DNA from: Oscheius tipulae
Taxonomy: Eukaryota > Nematoda > Chromadorea > Rhabditida > Rhabditidae
Reading direction: 5' to 3'
NCBI GenBank assembly: GCA_037178975.1
Contig: JASJZH010000006.1
Coordinates: 3,968,001-4,032,000 of the forward strand
Length of the DNA stretch: 64,000 bases
In this document: positions 47,361 to 60,574 of the stretch, piece after piece
Numbering within the stretch: position 1 is the stretch's first letter
How the letters are laid out: each line of letters begins with the position of its first letter
The notes under the pieces: generated by a model
Told to the model about the DNA's origin: nothing
Seen by the model: only the letters and a program-made list of their open reading frames with translations
The model's database searches: none
Translations under genes and position numbers: made by a program

Positions 47361-48522
47361 CGTATGAACATTGATAACCATTGTCAAAACAGTTCAACTA
47401 TAGTAATAATGGAAATGTTCATTTCACCTTATACGCCACAGATGGCTTGATGAAAGCGAAAGTGCACTCCCGGTCTATTTTCAGTGTTTACCTTAGCAGC
47501 TCGATTGATAAATGGGAAGGCTTTGACGTAAACGAATGATCATATGACCGAGATATTGTCCGGAAGATGAACCAATCTTATCGCTTAAGGGACAGCTTGA
47601 CATTCGTAGTGCCGAGAGATTCAAAAAGAAAGTTGAAACAATCTTTTCTAGAGTCACGAACAAGCTGAAAGCTTTAGAAAGAGTATTTAGATACGCTACA
47701 AACATTGCGGATTTTCTCATTACCCAATAGAATAGACAAGAAGCTAGAAACTTATGGTTAGGCCCAAAAATTAGCACTTTAAGCAAGAACATTGTGCGTC
47801 ATTTGGCGCCAACTCGAGCATATCATCAGAATTATCCGTATCATGTGGACGGAAGGGTGACTTACCATTTGGATGTCTTCGACGCCTGACCAGAAAAATG
47901 TTCACCCGATACCGTTACAACAGGAGGAAGTGAAAATTTTAGTGATCCAAGTGGTCGACCACTATTCAAAACAAATTCATTATCTTATCCGGAGGCAGTA
48001 GTGATCTCTAAATAGATGCCTCGACTTATCGTACTGTTTGTTTACAAAGTCTAGACATTTTAAAAGTCATTGGGGCTTTTGGTCCTTCTTTTACGTCACT
48101 ACTATCTTGTCTGCTGCGCATGCGACAGAGTCTGATCAGTATAAAGGCAGTCTCGGTGATAACGAGGCTGCTAATCACGCAAACCCGCACTACCTAGTGG
48201 CAGAGCTCCTACCCTGACTCTATTTTTTTGTTATCAGTACTTCACTGAACTGAGTCGCCATCGAGCCGATCTTAGTCTGATCGATCAGTTATCACTCCCC
48301 CAAACAATTTGTCGTCATTAGGCGTCGAACGTTCTCAGTAAAAACATCGCTTTAATGCCTTTATCTGTGTTACATTGTCGTTGTGCAGAAACAAAGAGAA
48401 CTTTTGTTTTTCGAAGCAACCTCATGATAGTCACTCGTTCTCATCTCTCCCCACCGAAAACAGTTCCCACCTCTACTTATAATCTTCCAGATAAGCATTG
48501 TGAACAGTTAGCAAGTTGAATA
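47361..48522. other. intergenic
   Basis: No gene recognised; a TATAAAGG string near 48140 might be a core promoter element for the next gene. Confidence 0.4.
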
Positions 48523-50597
48523 ATGGCTGTTGGGGAAAAGAACACGTCAGCTGGTACCAGATGGACGTGGTTATCCCAATATCATATAGGTACTTCAAAG
48601 GAAGTAGAAGCTGAAACTTCTAAGGAGCAAAGTTCTGATTCCGAGTTCTCCAAGAAAGAACAAGCTCCCTTCTATTCTAAAGAAGTAGTAGTAAATGTCA
48701 CGGTTAGACATTCGAAAACTTATCAATAGTCATTTCCAGTCGTTTCTTACCTTTTTGGTGCCTTTCATTGGGATATGGCTCCTGTTTGGCAACTTAATAT
48801 TCTCTCCTGATGGGCGTACTACTCCAAGCACTTCTCAATGCTTCAACACATGCAGGTAATTCTTTATCCAGATGCAGGTCATTGAAAATATTGCAGTATA
48901 CGTGTAGTTGAATCGATTCCTGACAATATCACCTTCCACAGTGGACACATTCCTCCAAGCACATTTTATGCCTGGAAGCGACTTATTAAACTAGCCGAGC
49001 ACGATATGTATATCGCCGCTTACAAATCGAGTCTTCAAGGAAAACATGTTTTGGGCAGGACCCTCTCGGAACTGTATTCCAAAGAAGTGAGTTTTGTTTT
49101 TTCATTTTAGTGCCAGTTTATCTACTTGTTGTAAGATACGTGGAAAAGGAAGGAACCTATCATGAACTAATCGTGTTATCGTGACAGGCACCAATTTTTT
49201 GCGTTCCCTAAGTTTTCTACATTGTGGTTTCTTCTAACAGTCAACTTCAGGGAAATGATGTCTTCTCCGATCTGGAGAAAATGGGGACTGGAGGAGATAT
49301 CAAGATTCATATGGTCGAAAATTACCCTCCTAAGGACAAAGGAGACAATGCAGATGGGGAGATTCTACAAGACCATGGTAATCACTCTATTGTTTATGTC
49401 AAATAAAAAAATTCTAGGTGCCGTCGACCGACGTTCTTTGGATATTGAGAAAGTTCTTGGCCGGGGCAAAATGCATTCCAAGTTCCTGCTCAGTGATAAC
49501 AAGCATTTTTATCTAGGCTCTGCCAATCTTGATTGGAGGTCCTTAAATCAGGTAATCGTTTCTCCTGTTCTCTGACTACGTCTGTTAAGAAAATGGAGCT
49601 TGGCGTTCTTGTTGAAAACTGTGAGTGTCTTGGAGAAGATCTTCGACGCATCTTCTCTATTTACTGGGACCTGCAAGAAGGTGAAAATGTCAAAAAGCTC
49701 GACAGCTCGGTAGCATTATACAACCTGCAGAACCCTTTGAACATCCAAATTGCTGGAGAGAGAAGTGAGGTCTATCTTGCGGTAAAACTTTCTTTTTCAT
49801 CGATACAATATTATAGGTTGCAGACTTCTCCAAAAGAATTGAACGGTCCTGGTCGAACGTGGGACCTCGATGCAATTGTTGCAGAAATTGATAACGCCAA
49901 AGAGTTTCTTGACATTCATGTGATGGATTACTTCCCGTTATTTGTCTACCGAAAGCCAAGAACGTGAGATTTTGTTTTACAAAGGTATATGGAAGTTTCA
50001 GACACTTTCCTCAGATCGATGATGCTCTCAGAAGGGCAATCGTCCGCGGAGTCAAAGTCAGAATTCTTGCAGCTGCCCTGCATTACCCTCAAATTGGAAC
50101 GCGTTTTCTGAGATCATTGCAGTCTTTGAATAAGATTAATGAAAACGCCTCTGTTGAAGTTGTAAGAACATTCTCAGAAGCCCTAATAGGCAGAGTATTC
50201 AGAAAATTTTCAAGGTTCCTCCTCTCGATAATTACCACAAGGTCATTAGTAGAGAACGTAGAACACACAACAAGTTCATGGTTTCCGAAACGACTGTTCT
50301 GATAGGAACGTCGAACTGGTCCGGAGACTACTTTGTGGGAGGAACTACTGGAGCAGCTGTGGTGATAAAGCAACACGGAGCGAAACAGTCCATGATCCGC
50401 CAGATGAAGGTACATTTTGACTGGAATCTTCACAGTTCTGCTTTCAGGACATTTTCCAACGTGATTGGGATAGTGACTATGCCCACGAGCTCGAAGAATA
50501 TTACGATCATTGTATATTAGAACAGACTGCTAGCTATTGTGAGGGCGAGAAAGACCCGAGTCTTTTCGCCAAACCCCCTGTAGATTTTATGTCTTAG
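48523..50597 (+). CDS. PLD3/PLD4-type phospholipase D-fold protein
   Basis: A type II membrane protein: an N-terminal cytoplasmic, charged segment, then one anchor ([20 protein letters not shown]) and a lumenal domain. The first HKD motif is [20 protein letters not shown] then NLDWRSLN. The second is [20 protein letters not shown] then WSGDYF, where the Asp is Glu, as it is in human PLD3 (HNKYMVTE). [20 protein letters not shown] and [16 protein letters not shown] are further family segments. PLD3 and PLD4 are endolysosomal and act as 5' exonucleases on single-stranded nucleic acid. C. elegans has close relatives. The C-terminal exon ends with a Cys-containing acidic tail ([20 protein letters not shown]). 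The catalytic His and Lys are present in both motifs. Confidence 0.92.
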
Positions 50598-50771
50598 GTT
50601 TGATCATATCTATTACACACTTCTAGCTATTTTGTTACGAATCACACGGTTGTCTTGCCGGGTACAAACTATCTCACTTCTGAGCGTAGTTGCAGTGAAA
50701 GGCAACTCATTTCCTGTACATATCCCCGTTGTATGTAAGTAAGAGGATACGTTCCAATTGTTTCGGTTTTG

Positions 50772-50777
50772 AATAAA
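50772..50777 (+). terminator. PLD gene polyadenylation signal
   Basis: AATAAA lies about 175 bases after the stop codon. Confidence 0.4.
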
Positions 50778-51519
50778 ATTTCTACAAGGTTTGTTTGCGT
50801 TTCGTTGACGGCTACTATTTGCTGATAGCACAGGTTTACGGTCTTCGATGACATAGTGTCACTAGTTTCAAATTTTATCACAAAATGAAAACATGTTTTA
50901 CGCGAACAGCAGTTTCATCAATCGTTGGCTTCCTGTAACAAATCTCTCGAACAGCCTTTTACTGACAATTTATTAAAAATAAAACAAAAAAAAAGAAAGA
51001 GAAGCCCTGTTTCTTAATTGGCTAAACAATATTTAACCGACAATGGAATCGAATCGCTATGGAGGTTATGACAACCGCGAAAACCGAGAACTGTCACCGC
51101 AAATGCGATACATAGTAGTAAGAGATCACATTGATATAATTGAGGGGGTGCGTGCAAAGATTAGGGTGTTTTCATGATGAAAATTGGCGTTAGCAGAGAT
51201 ATGACAATGGAATATGTTAGGAAAGTGAGAAGAAGGGTTCTATGTGTTCATCTAAAGAAGAAAGGAGCGGACTATAGATGATATGTATGACAGATTGACC
51301 CCTGATTGTAGCATTTTCATCTTCTTCTTCGGGGAGCACATTTTTACAGGCTGCAAGTTTATATATCCTAACAGTTCTGGCAATCAAAAGTACCACTATG
51401 GCATACGGCTGAAATCACAGTGAAGGCCCTCAAAATCGAATCTTTTTGTCTGCGAGAGGAAAGACGGAATCAAAAGAGAATTTAGGGGGAAGCAGCACCC
51501 GTTGAGGAGGAATAATAGT
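50778..51519. other. intergenic between convergent genes
   Basis: Contains an A-rich tract near 50975-51000 and no recognised gene. Probably includes the 3' UTR of the minus-strand RGS gene. Confidence 0.45.
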
Positions 51520-54500
51520 CTAGACATAGGCAGCTGGCTGCCAGCCGTGATCCTTTGCATTTGAATCTTCTTCGTTGGCAGCACAAACTCTTGAAGTGAA
51601 AATTGCCGGTGTTCGAGGAGGTGCATCTCCGTTAGAGCTGTGAGGGGTCACGGGCTTCTAAATGAATTTTAATGACAGAACTTTATGTATTTACCTTAGC
51701 AGGGATGGCTTTGGGACTAGCACCAACTGATGAGCTACAACACGGATCTCGAGCCTGCGGCCTCGGACTATCCTTCACAGAACAAGAGGAACTAATGCCG
51801 GTTGTCTCGCACTTTTCTTTACCCTTCTGAACAAAGAAGCATGAAATAAAAGCATGTTTACAAACCTTAAAAATGCTGAGTCTTTTCTTCGTCGACTCTT
51901 TCTGCGGTTCGGGATTCTGCTCCTCGCCACAATAGACCCCAGCTGCCCCAGTTTGTCCGACTGATTTTCTCCTGCAGCTGGATTTATGCCTTGTAGTGTT
52001 CTCGTCTTTGTTCGACACAGCAGCTGACGCTTTTCTCATAAACTTGACAAAACTAAGTGGTGAGTCCTGAACAATGGAATGATTAACAATAAGGAAGTGC
52101 TTACTTTTTGTTGATGTTTCATTCTGTCCGCTTCCGATGGGAGTTCACAATAAGACACATCTCCATGTTGATGGAATTGCAAATTATGTTCGACGGCCAG
52201 GTTCGGAGAAGTGACCATAGGATCTCTTTGGAGGGGAAGATCTTTCTTTGTGGTTCGATCTAAGTTTAAAACTTTCACTGGGTATGTTTGTGACAAACCA
52301 TTGAACTGCGTCTGACTCATGACTGTTAGTGTTCTTGGTCCAACATGACCTATTGAGATGTTGCTTCTAATTGTCTCTAGTGTCCCGCAATATGTCACAA
52401 CAACAGCTCCGAAATCTATCGAGTACTTGCTAAGCAAGGGACGCAGAACGCCTCCAGCAGTCATGGAATGTCTGGCCCTAACCATTATAATTCTGACCAA
52501 AATTTGTATTAGTGGACATGAAAATTCTCACTTGGTCGGAGTACTGCTAGGATTTTTGAATGAGAAGTTAGGAGGTAGGATCTCAACAGCAAACGTAACA
52601 ACTGGCACTATCCTCACTGATCTTGACTGCAAAGCATCTATTGCTTGTCTTGCCGGATCAATAGTACTGCCCGTCTAAAGTGTCATGGTATTGAACAGAA
52701 ATTACATTACCATACCTCTGCATCTACTACTTCTACAGCCTTTTTATCTAGACCAAGCGTTCCAGCCATTTGTTGAGTCCAGGCTCTGACGGATATAGTC
52801 TGAAATTTGTATACCTTAGATTTTATATAGTGCATACCGGATCAGACAGCTCGATGACTTCCGTTGAACAATTCTCACCAGTCATTAGCCGACAGTGCTT
52901 CGGTTCAGTTTTAGACATGATCGGTTTTGCGGGTGTCATCTGAAAAACAAAAATGTGAAGATGTAAGATTAAAAAGTAATGCCAATCTTGTCAGACATGC
53001 ATAGCGGAACACGGGTTACAAGAAAGTAGAGTGAGGCGGTGCTTTTGAAAACTGATGCCTTGCCTCGCAAGTGGGTTTGCGGCAGCAGTCACACTCGTTC
53101 GGCCTCTCTGCGTTCTCAAGAAAGTTTGTAGAATTAATAAAAGGGCTGTTAACAGCTGGCTGTCATCAAATACAAATTGACCTGGCCATTTCGTTTGACT
53201 AGCTTAACACGATCAGTAAGCTTTTCAATATAAGCCATGCAAGTTTTGGCCGGGCACAATACAAAGGAGTTTGTGACACACACACACGCTCACTTGCAGC
53301 GCAAACTGATACCTCAGCCGGCATGGAGATCTGCTTGTTCGACGAGAATAGTTGTCTTCTCTTAGTGCCAGCTGATCCAACGGTACGTACAGATGTACTG
53401 TCATTTTCGGAAAGAGTTCGTCGACTCTCCCCGGAGCTTGTCGTACGATGAACCGCTTTGTGGGACGGACTCACAATACAACTAGGAGACAGCTCTCCAC
53501 GCAGCTTTCGCGAGAATCGGTCGAAACCGTACCACAACAAGGACCGTCGCTTCTCCTTCTCGGAGAGCTGGAAACGGACATGCATTTGGGTGAACGAGGT
53601 CATAAAGCGACAAAATAACATTTTGGACATAGACATTTGGATGAGATTTCATGCTAACATCCGTCTATGGAATCTAATTACACAAAGTACAATGAGCACT
53701 GAAGAGGACAATACAAAGACGATGATGATTAAACACATTGGACAAAGTGACGAGTCTAGTTGGCAAAATTACCTTTTTAGCATCCGACGTCGTGGGAGCT
53801 GAGGAAGTACATGGCTTATCAGAGTCAGCGGCTGCTCTCGGAGTTTGAAGATCTGTCATGTCTTCTGAAGTATTTAAAATCTTAAAAATGTTCCTGAAAA
53901 AGCTTACCTAAAAGTTCTAGTCTGGCTATACGTTCATCTTCTTCCGCTAATTCATCGTCTGTAAACTCAGGCTGCTGTCCACCGGCTCGAAGAAAACGCG
54001 GCCAGCAGTCATATTTGAGGAGATGGAAAATCTGAAAATTTCAATTAAAAAAAACGGTAACCCAGGTGTACCTGATATTGTGCAATGTCAAAGGTCCAAT
54101 GTGGATAAACCTTCTCTTTCATCGTGTGTCGTATCCGTTTACTGGTCGAATTGTCTACATTGACTGGCTCCGTACTGTTGGCAGCAAAATGTCTTTCGAA
54201 TATTTTTAGAGCTAGTGTCGATCTTTCAGAAAACTGAAAACATACAATTATTAGTCAAAAACCAACTTGCCGTAGAGTCCTTGTTCATGGCAAGATCTCG
54301 AAACTGCTCGACTGCCAGATAGAAATTGATGTTTTCCGCACAGAACTGTTGTTCTAAAAAAGTTTGAAACGGTTCTCGTAGGACAGGATCTCGCAATATC
54401 CGCTTGAAAATCTTCATGTCTCGGCTCTGTGTTGGCTCAGACATGAGCGGAAGACCATCGGCCAGCTGAAATAGATGGGCCCATTGACACCTGTTGTTAA

Positions 54501-57500
54501 AAAATGACTTACTGGATCTCTGTCATACAAATCGACTGGGACATGAGTCTCAGGCGCCTCCTGCGTCGGCCGTTCCATGCCTTCCTGGCTGCCGGGGAAG
54601 GCGCTCCCCTGCGTGACAACTTGCTCCACGTCTGAACAACTTGATTCGTCAGCAAAACAATAGGCACATACCCGTGCGGATTTGCGTATTTCTGTTTCTG
54701 AGGGTGAGGTCCAAAGACGACAAACTACGTGGGTCGCCTTCGTTCTGGGGAGAGTTATCCTGAAAATAGTGAGTATAATAATGACTGCAGCAAAAACTGA
54801 AAAATGGCCATGAAAACACTATAAATGTCGCAGTACGTTTGGCTCAATTAGAGACATTCAAGCACCGTCTCTTCAGGCTCGAGAGATATAGAAAAGATGA
54901 CTGACTAATGGACAATTAATTGAATCTCGTCTTCAAACAATATGACGAAAGACGGTCGTGACAGATCAAAACATAGAAGAACCGGATGACTACCGAGCTA
55001 AAACAACGACTTCGTTATAACATCAAATGCCGATGTATTTGCGACGAGAAGGGTGAATTGCACAATTTGCTCAGCTTACATGGTCTGGCGGGTGTCACCA
55101 GATTGTTAATTTTTTTATGGCTTAACTAAAACAATGTGCATACAGCCTTGAAGGTTCACCAAATTTAGATGGAAAGGCCCATATCGATAAGTCCCAACGT
55201 GTTTCAGGTCACTGAAATCCATTTCCTAGTGGTTAACATGTTTTATTGTTTTTTAATGTAATGCAAAGCTTTCAAAAATACTGAAATATAACATGTCATA
55301 ATGTTTGTCATTAAGTTAAAACATCTCAGCCAGTTCTCATCTAACTATTTACAAACGGCTTTAATATTTCCGAGAAATACTAAGTAAGAAAAGACTAAAA
55401 CGTAACACGTCAGTATTGAAGCATGGTCCCATAGTAGCAAACACAATCCTATGCAGAGAGATCCTGTGATTTCGGATTTGGAGCGTAAATTTGAAATCAG
55501 CGCGTTCAGCATATATTCTATGAACAGAGGAGAGACATATCTGAAGAGAAGGAGCAATAGGATCTACGAGGAAGTAGGGTGGGGCAGAAAGGTTGCGCGT
55601 CGATAGCAATACTAGCCAAGGATGGAAAGATTCGCAGTGTTGCGGCCTCCGTCTAACAAAGTTTGCAGTCATTGGAGTGAGATAAGCACAAGAACAAAAA
55701 GACTCGGGATCGTATGAGAAAAAAGTTTTGTCTGCTCCTTTTGAACCTATGAGATTAAATATCGAAGAGGTCGAGATCTCAGCAGTTGAAAGTGAAGAGG
55801 CAGGCTGAACGCCGCCGTTTCGCTCAAAAGGGAAAAAAGGTCTAAGTGAAGACAAATCGAAGCTTTTGCTTCATTGAGAATTAACCTAAGGCGGATTGGG
55901 CGACGGCGCCATTAACGACCCAATAAAGGGCAAAAACCTCTTCACGCGACATCTTATTTGGAAAGAGCTTTGTGAGGATCTGCTGGGACTATTGTAAAAG
56001 TCGTTAAGGAGGGAAAGAAGAAATGGCATGGAACCCTTGAAGTTGTCCAAGAGAGCAACAGACAAAAAATCAAATAAGGTGGCGGCGAGAGGCAGAAAAA
56101 GCATCTCTAAGCACTCTGGCTACAAAAACGGGAGCAAACGTAGCCTCGACCTCCCACAAAACGGGAGCTAAGTATTACATAAAAACAGAAAACATAATTA
56201 ATGTGGACGGATTTATACGGGCAGGATTGATTTAGTGCTCTCGCCGCCGCGGCTCTGGACACTCACAATTAAATTTATTGATCGCCCAGTATGGAGCAAC
56301 TTAGGCGAGCGCTCTTTTGCACCTCCTGCTCATAAAATAAATAGCTGCAAGCCGAAGAGAGAACATCCGGAATGGTAGATCCCCCGACAAGTGTGGACAA
56401 GTGGAAGTCTGGAGTAGGTCTCGAAATGCGAGAACATTGCATGTCAAAGGAGAGAAGCTACGCGCGAGAGGGACGCCCTGTGATACATTGTTCCGGCTTG
56501 AGTTGAGGAACCGCGAGACTCGATACAAGAACCTCAGACCTAACTGATGAAATCGATGAACTTCGCTTTTTTTCGTTTTAAAACATCTACCGTGCCAGTT
56601 TTGACAGAAGGATGAACTGATGAGTACGGTAGCTCGTAGTTGTGTTACAATACTATTGCATTTTTATGAGACAGATGTTCTGTATCCTAATTAAAAAGTT
56701 GCATAGCACAGAAACTGGGCGGAAATTAACACCTGCTCGAAAAGATTTCATTTTGACGACACGCCTCATCAGGACATGTTGCATGTGCCGCTCAAAGAAT
56801 GCTCGGAATGCTTTGTCTGCTGATATTTGAAAACTTAGACCATTCTTAGCCATTGAGGAAGAGCTCAGGTGTTTTTGCAATTATCAATTAAGCTGAAAAC
56901 AATGTAGGGCGCTAAATGAGGCTGTATAGTGCTGCAACTTGCCGTGTGGGTGGTTCTGCGTGTGAATGGGTAAGCCCCTAGCTGCCAGCTTCTCCACGGG
57001 GTCTTTCATACACACACCAACCAGACTCTTTTGGCATTGAGCTCGAGTATGACTGACCATGCTTAAGTTATGGAAAGTTGGGAGAACATAGCTTATACTT
57101 CGTTCAGGGCTCTTTTGCACTTCTGCAGCTGGAAGCATCCTTGAGCTGCCATGTTTGATCTCTTCCCTCGAATGGTCCTTCCGCTATGCCGACCAGCCGA
57201 CTGGTCAAAGTCATTTTCGCCGCTCGCGGCAGCACTGTCCCCGCCGATTCTTTTAAAACACCATCTGGATATTGAAGGAAGATTTCAAACTATGCTATGT
57301 GATCTTCCTTCAAGAGCCTTGAGTGCACAGAACACCGTGCATTATTTAGGATCAGTGGGAGGCGAGGGAGTGCTTTGACGCGGAGAGTGCAGACGCGGAA
57401 ACCCGTGTGCCAGCGGCGCCGGAAAAGGCGTTCCGGCCAGTAGGAATCGATGCGCAGGCCGCTGCGCGACCGCAGCGCAAACATGTAGCTATACATGCTA

Positions 57501-59700
57501 AACACCAACTTGGTTTTAACCTGTTCGCTTTTTTCGATGCTGCCACTAGTTCCGCTCATTTGGAAAACGCGCGGTATTAAAACATAGTCGGAAATGATTT
57601 GCTACAAAACCGTGTTCAGGCCTGTTACAGTCTACAGTATTTTTTCACTACTTTACAGATTATAAAAGCTAACTTCGAAGCTAGCTGGTATGAAACTGAC
57701 TTCGAAAGGTGGAAAGAGGTTATTCGGTGGACAACTGAGCACATGCATGAATAGTGTCAGCGGCTGAGCCAAATTTGACCGCTCAGAAATTCATAATCAA
57801 GCCAAGAAAGAATGCATAATCAAGCTGCCTAAAAACATTACCGGGCGGGCAAAGACAAGCACCAGAAAGCAACAACTGAATTTGGAAATCCAAAATTGAA
57901 TACGACTAGGAGACTGGACGACCTCCCTTGGGGGCACGCTGAAGATGATGATGATCAAATTTTAGCAAAGGATAGCAAAAAACCATGAAGCCTATCATGA
58001 AGTCGAAGATTGGCATGTTTGTCCACGAAAAGAGAGGAGCAGGTAGCGCGCGTGAGGTACAAGCAAACATGCGTGTAGAGAGAAAATGATTCATTAGCGC
58101 TCTACTCATGACCGGAGCCATCGGCTGTTTGCGCACTCGGAAGCTCCCCAGCTATCAACTTCAAACTTACGGCGTTCCTTCTTTTCACTGCGTAATAATA
58201 CCTAAGATCGAAATGAAAACAAGAAGCAACTACCTTGAGCATCTAGGTGACCTAATGAGGGGTCGCCCTGAAGAGGAGTCAACTCAAATCGGGAGAAGGC
58301 GGCAAAAAATTGCGGAAAGGATGTTGCGCTGCTGCAACGAAGCTACTTTGATGAGCAAAAGAGAGTACTCAGCCTCTTAAAAGTAGTAGTAAAGAGGCGT
58401 TGCCGCACAGAGCTTCAAATGAAGCACAGAAAAGAAATAGATAGGGAATGAGAGTCAAATCTGTCCATGTTAGGTGCTCAGAAGAATAAACAAAAGGCAA
58501 TGGTCAAAAAGTTAAGTCGACCTGCTCCCTGTATCTAAAAGTTGAAAAAGAATTTTTAAAGTTCATTAAGTTGCAAAAGTGCTTGGAAGAATAGTGATTC
58601 ATCTAGAAATTCAGTCAAAAACTCTAGCTCAAAAATTGGTATGTGCGATATGTTTTTCTTATTCACAAACCTTAACAGGCACAGCGGTAGTGACACTTTA
58701 TCTATAGGAAAAGTAAAACTACAGAAGTGATGTGCCGTTCGTCAAACACGAAAAAACACACTGGATGATATAATGTTTAATCTTGGACTATTCTGCGAAT
58801 CTATTGCGCTCCATTCGTATACTAATATTAGTCTTTGACTAGTTAGATTATGAGGAGTAGAGCTTGGATAAGACAAGCTGTTACATAGCTCTCTCCCTAC
58901 GTGGACAAAAAACCTTGATAGTTAAAAGCTAGGATTGATGCCTCTGGATGCGCAATTTCTGTTTCATTACCAGCCGGTGTTAATTGTGCTCGCGTCATGG
59001 CCAAATGGAAATGCAGATTTCAACCTCGATTAACTTTCTACAATAAAAAAAAGAAATCCTATAAAGTGCTGTAAATTTGTGTGAAAAAACATAGACAGTG
59101 ATCAAAAAATGTTAAAAACGAGGCTATAAGTTAAAAATTAGTACATAGCTCGAAACGCGCGACAACAAATAACGCTATGGAAGCTTCCTACTCACCCGAT
59201 CTTTAGGGACATATTAAAAAACAAATGCTACCGGTAGGTAATAAAACCTGAGCTATGCTATTAAAAAAGAGTGCTGGTAATAGTTGCGGAAATATTCGGA
59301 TGCGTCCTCATGTGATTTAATGCACTTTCATTGAAAGCAGATGAGACGAGCTGCACACCCACTAGAAGCTAAAAAGATGGCTTCGAGAAGAGGATGTGTG
59401 ACAAAAGAGAGCTCTACGTGAAAAACTTACCCTAATTATGGAAGGACGACGAAAGGGTGAGCCATCCAGAGTGGAAATATGTGACAAGGCACTACTAGGG
59501 CGCGCTTCTGCAATGACAGCCATATGAAACCTTCTCTGCTTCGGACGCTTCTTAATATCAGTCGGGTTCGCAAATTGGACCCGACGGAAAGGCTGCACAT
59601 CGTCTATTTCTTCGATTATAGGCTGGGCTCGTTTCTTCTGTAGTCGAATAGCTGTTTTTCTTCGGGAGTCGCGGCAGACACCATTGCGTTCGAATTTCAT
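51520..59700 (-). CDS. RGS12/14 (R12)-type RGS protein with tandem Ras-binding domains
   Basis: A minus-strand gene of about twelve exons. Exon 59431-59700 (MKFERNGVCRDSRRKTAIRL to SPFRRPSIIR) ends at a strong AGG|gtaagt donor and joins in phase, over a 4,671-nt intron, to 54672-54759. The RGS domain reads ILRDPVLREPFQTFLEQQFC, AENINFYLAVEQFRDLAM, ERSTLALKIFERHF and AQYQIFHLLKYDCWPRFL. A basic linker follows (RRSLLWYGFDRFSRKLRG), then two ubiquitin-like Ras-binding domains: IELSDPTISVRAWTQQMAGT, and ARHSMTAGGVLRPLLSKYSI followed by DFGAVVVTYCG. RGS plus tandem RBD is the R12 arrangement, accelerating GTP hydrolysis on G-alpha and scaffolding Ras/Raf signals. No GoLoco motif was found in the C-terminal exons, which end NAKDHGWQPAAYV. 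The link from the first exon is inferred. Confidence 0.8.
54234..54270 (-). other. GC-AG intron (37 nt) inside the RGS domain
   Basis: On the minus strand the exon ends GACTCTACG and the intron starts gcaagttgg and ends gttttcag. Only this join keeps the RGS frame (DST to FSERSTLALK); nearby GT donors lead to stops. Confidence 0.65.
54760..59430 (-). other. 4.7 kb first intron of the RGS gene
   Basis: No gene was recognised on either strand. Chance open frames include 55361-55855 (-). A GC-rich section at 57350-57480 contains a perfect 7-bp stem, CGCTGCG-CGAC-CGCAGCG, at 57460-57477. Far longer than the other introns here; likely regulatory content or an internal promoter. Confidence 0.5.
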
Positions 59701-60265
59701 CCACGACTAAACCGATTGGAACTTTTCGAGGCAAAAGATAAGAAGAGCTTGGGAAAAGAGACATAAGTAAAATAGTGAAAGTAACAGAGGGTCTACAAGG
59801 TTCTCAGCATGAATGTTGTCCGCGGATCGCATGTTGAGGACAATAGCCGGTTGCGACCATGTATAAAGACGGGTGGCGCCAAAGAAACCGCGTTTGAATT
59901 TGAGGTCGCGACCATTTTTTGCCAACGCACAACGGCCTGGGAACGGCTGGACGGTGAGCGGATGTTTGAAATAAGAGAATTGCTTTCCTCGCATGGTACA
60001 CATTTTCGAATATCTACTAGTGAAAAGACAGAAATGTGGAAGGCATTTTTCGAAGAATAAACTAGTGCCTACACCAGACGAGAATGTTCTTCCAGAAAAG
60101 AATGTTGAATCATCAGTTGTTGCGCAAATGAGTAAACTACGTGACCAAACAAACTCAACAAAGAACAGTCTCCCGAGAAGAGCATAGAAGGTGATAATGT
60201 TCATCCAAGGCTCAGCTAAGCCCTGACACAGTCGTAAAGAGTGTTAACCGCGCAGTTGCGGCACT

Positions 60266-60574
60266 TTAGCAGCGACTAACAGGCAGAAAACAATCGACAG
60301 CAACAAGTCGTACTGCATCATCCAAAGCATAACCCACCGACGAACTGTAGAAAATCTCATTTGGATCGAGTGGTAGAAACGGCAAACGACGGAATCTCGT
60401 TGTAACTGAAAATATTTTCACAGAGGTGCATACTTCTTAAAACATACTTCGTTTAGTTTTCGATACCGCATTGGGTCTAGTTAGAGTAGCCGGTGGTAGA
60501 GCTGGTGGATCATCAGACATCCTTCGAGGAGATGCGAAGAGACCACTGCTATCTGACGATACGGATAGGATCAT
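60266..60574 (-). CDS. Tentative two-exon 88-residue protein of unknown function
   Basis: Minus strand, exons 60448-60574 and 60266-60405 with a 42-nt intron (gtatgt to ttttcag). They join in phase and give MILSVSSDSSGLFASPRRMS then DDPPALPPATLTRPNAVSKT. The second exon contains FRRLPFLPLDPNEIFYSSSV and ends CFLPVSRC. Splice signals are good and the first exon has protein-like composition, but I know no family. A second reading frame of exon 2 is also open and would encode a membrane-like segment (WVMLWMMQYDLLLSIVFCLL). An upstream exon may supply the true start. Confidence 0.28.

Noticed and set aside
55361-55855. 164-codon minus-strand frame inside the RGS first intron
   Set aside because: Composition is not protein-like, there is no start context or splice partner, and long open frames occur by chance in this composition.
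59707-60204. 165-codon minus-strand frame and overlapping plus-strand frames between the RGS gene and the tentative 88-residue gene
   Set aside because: Open frames on both strands overlap with no family resemblance, so none can be preferred.
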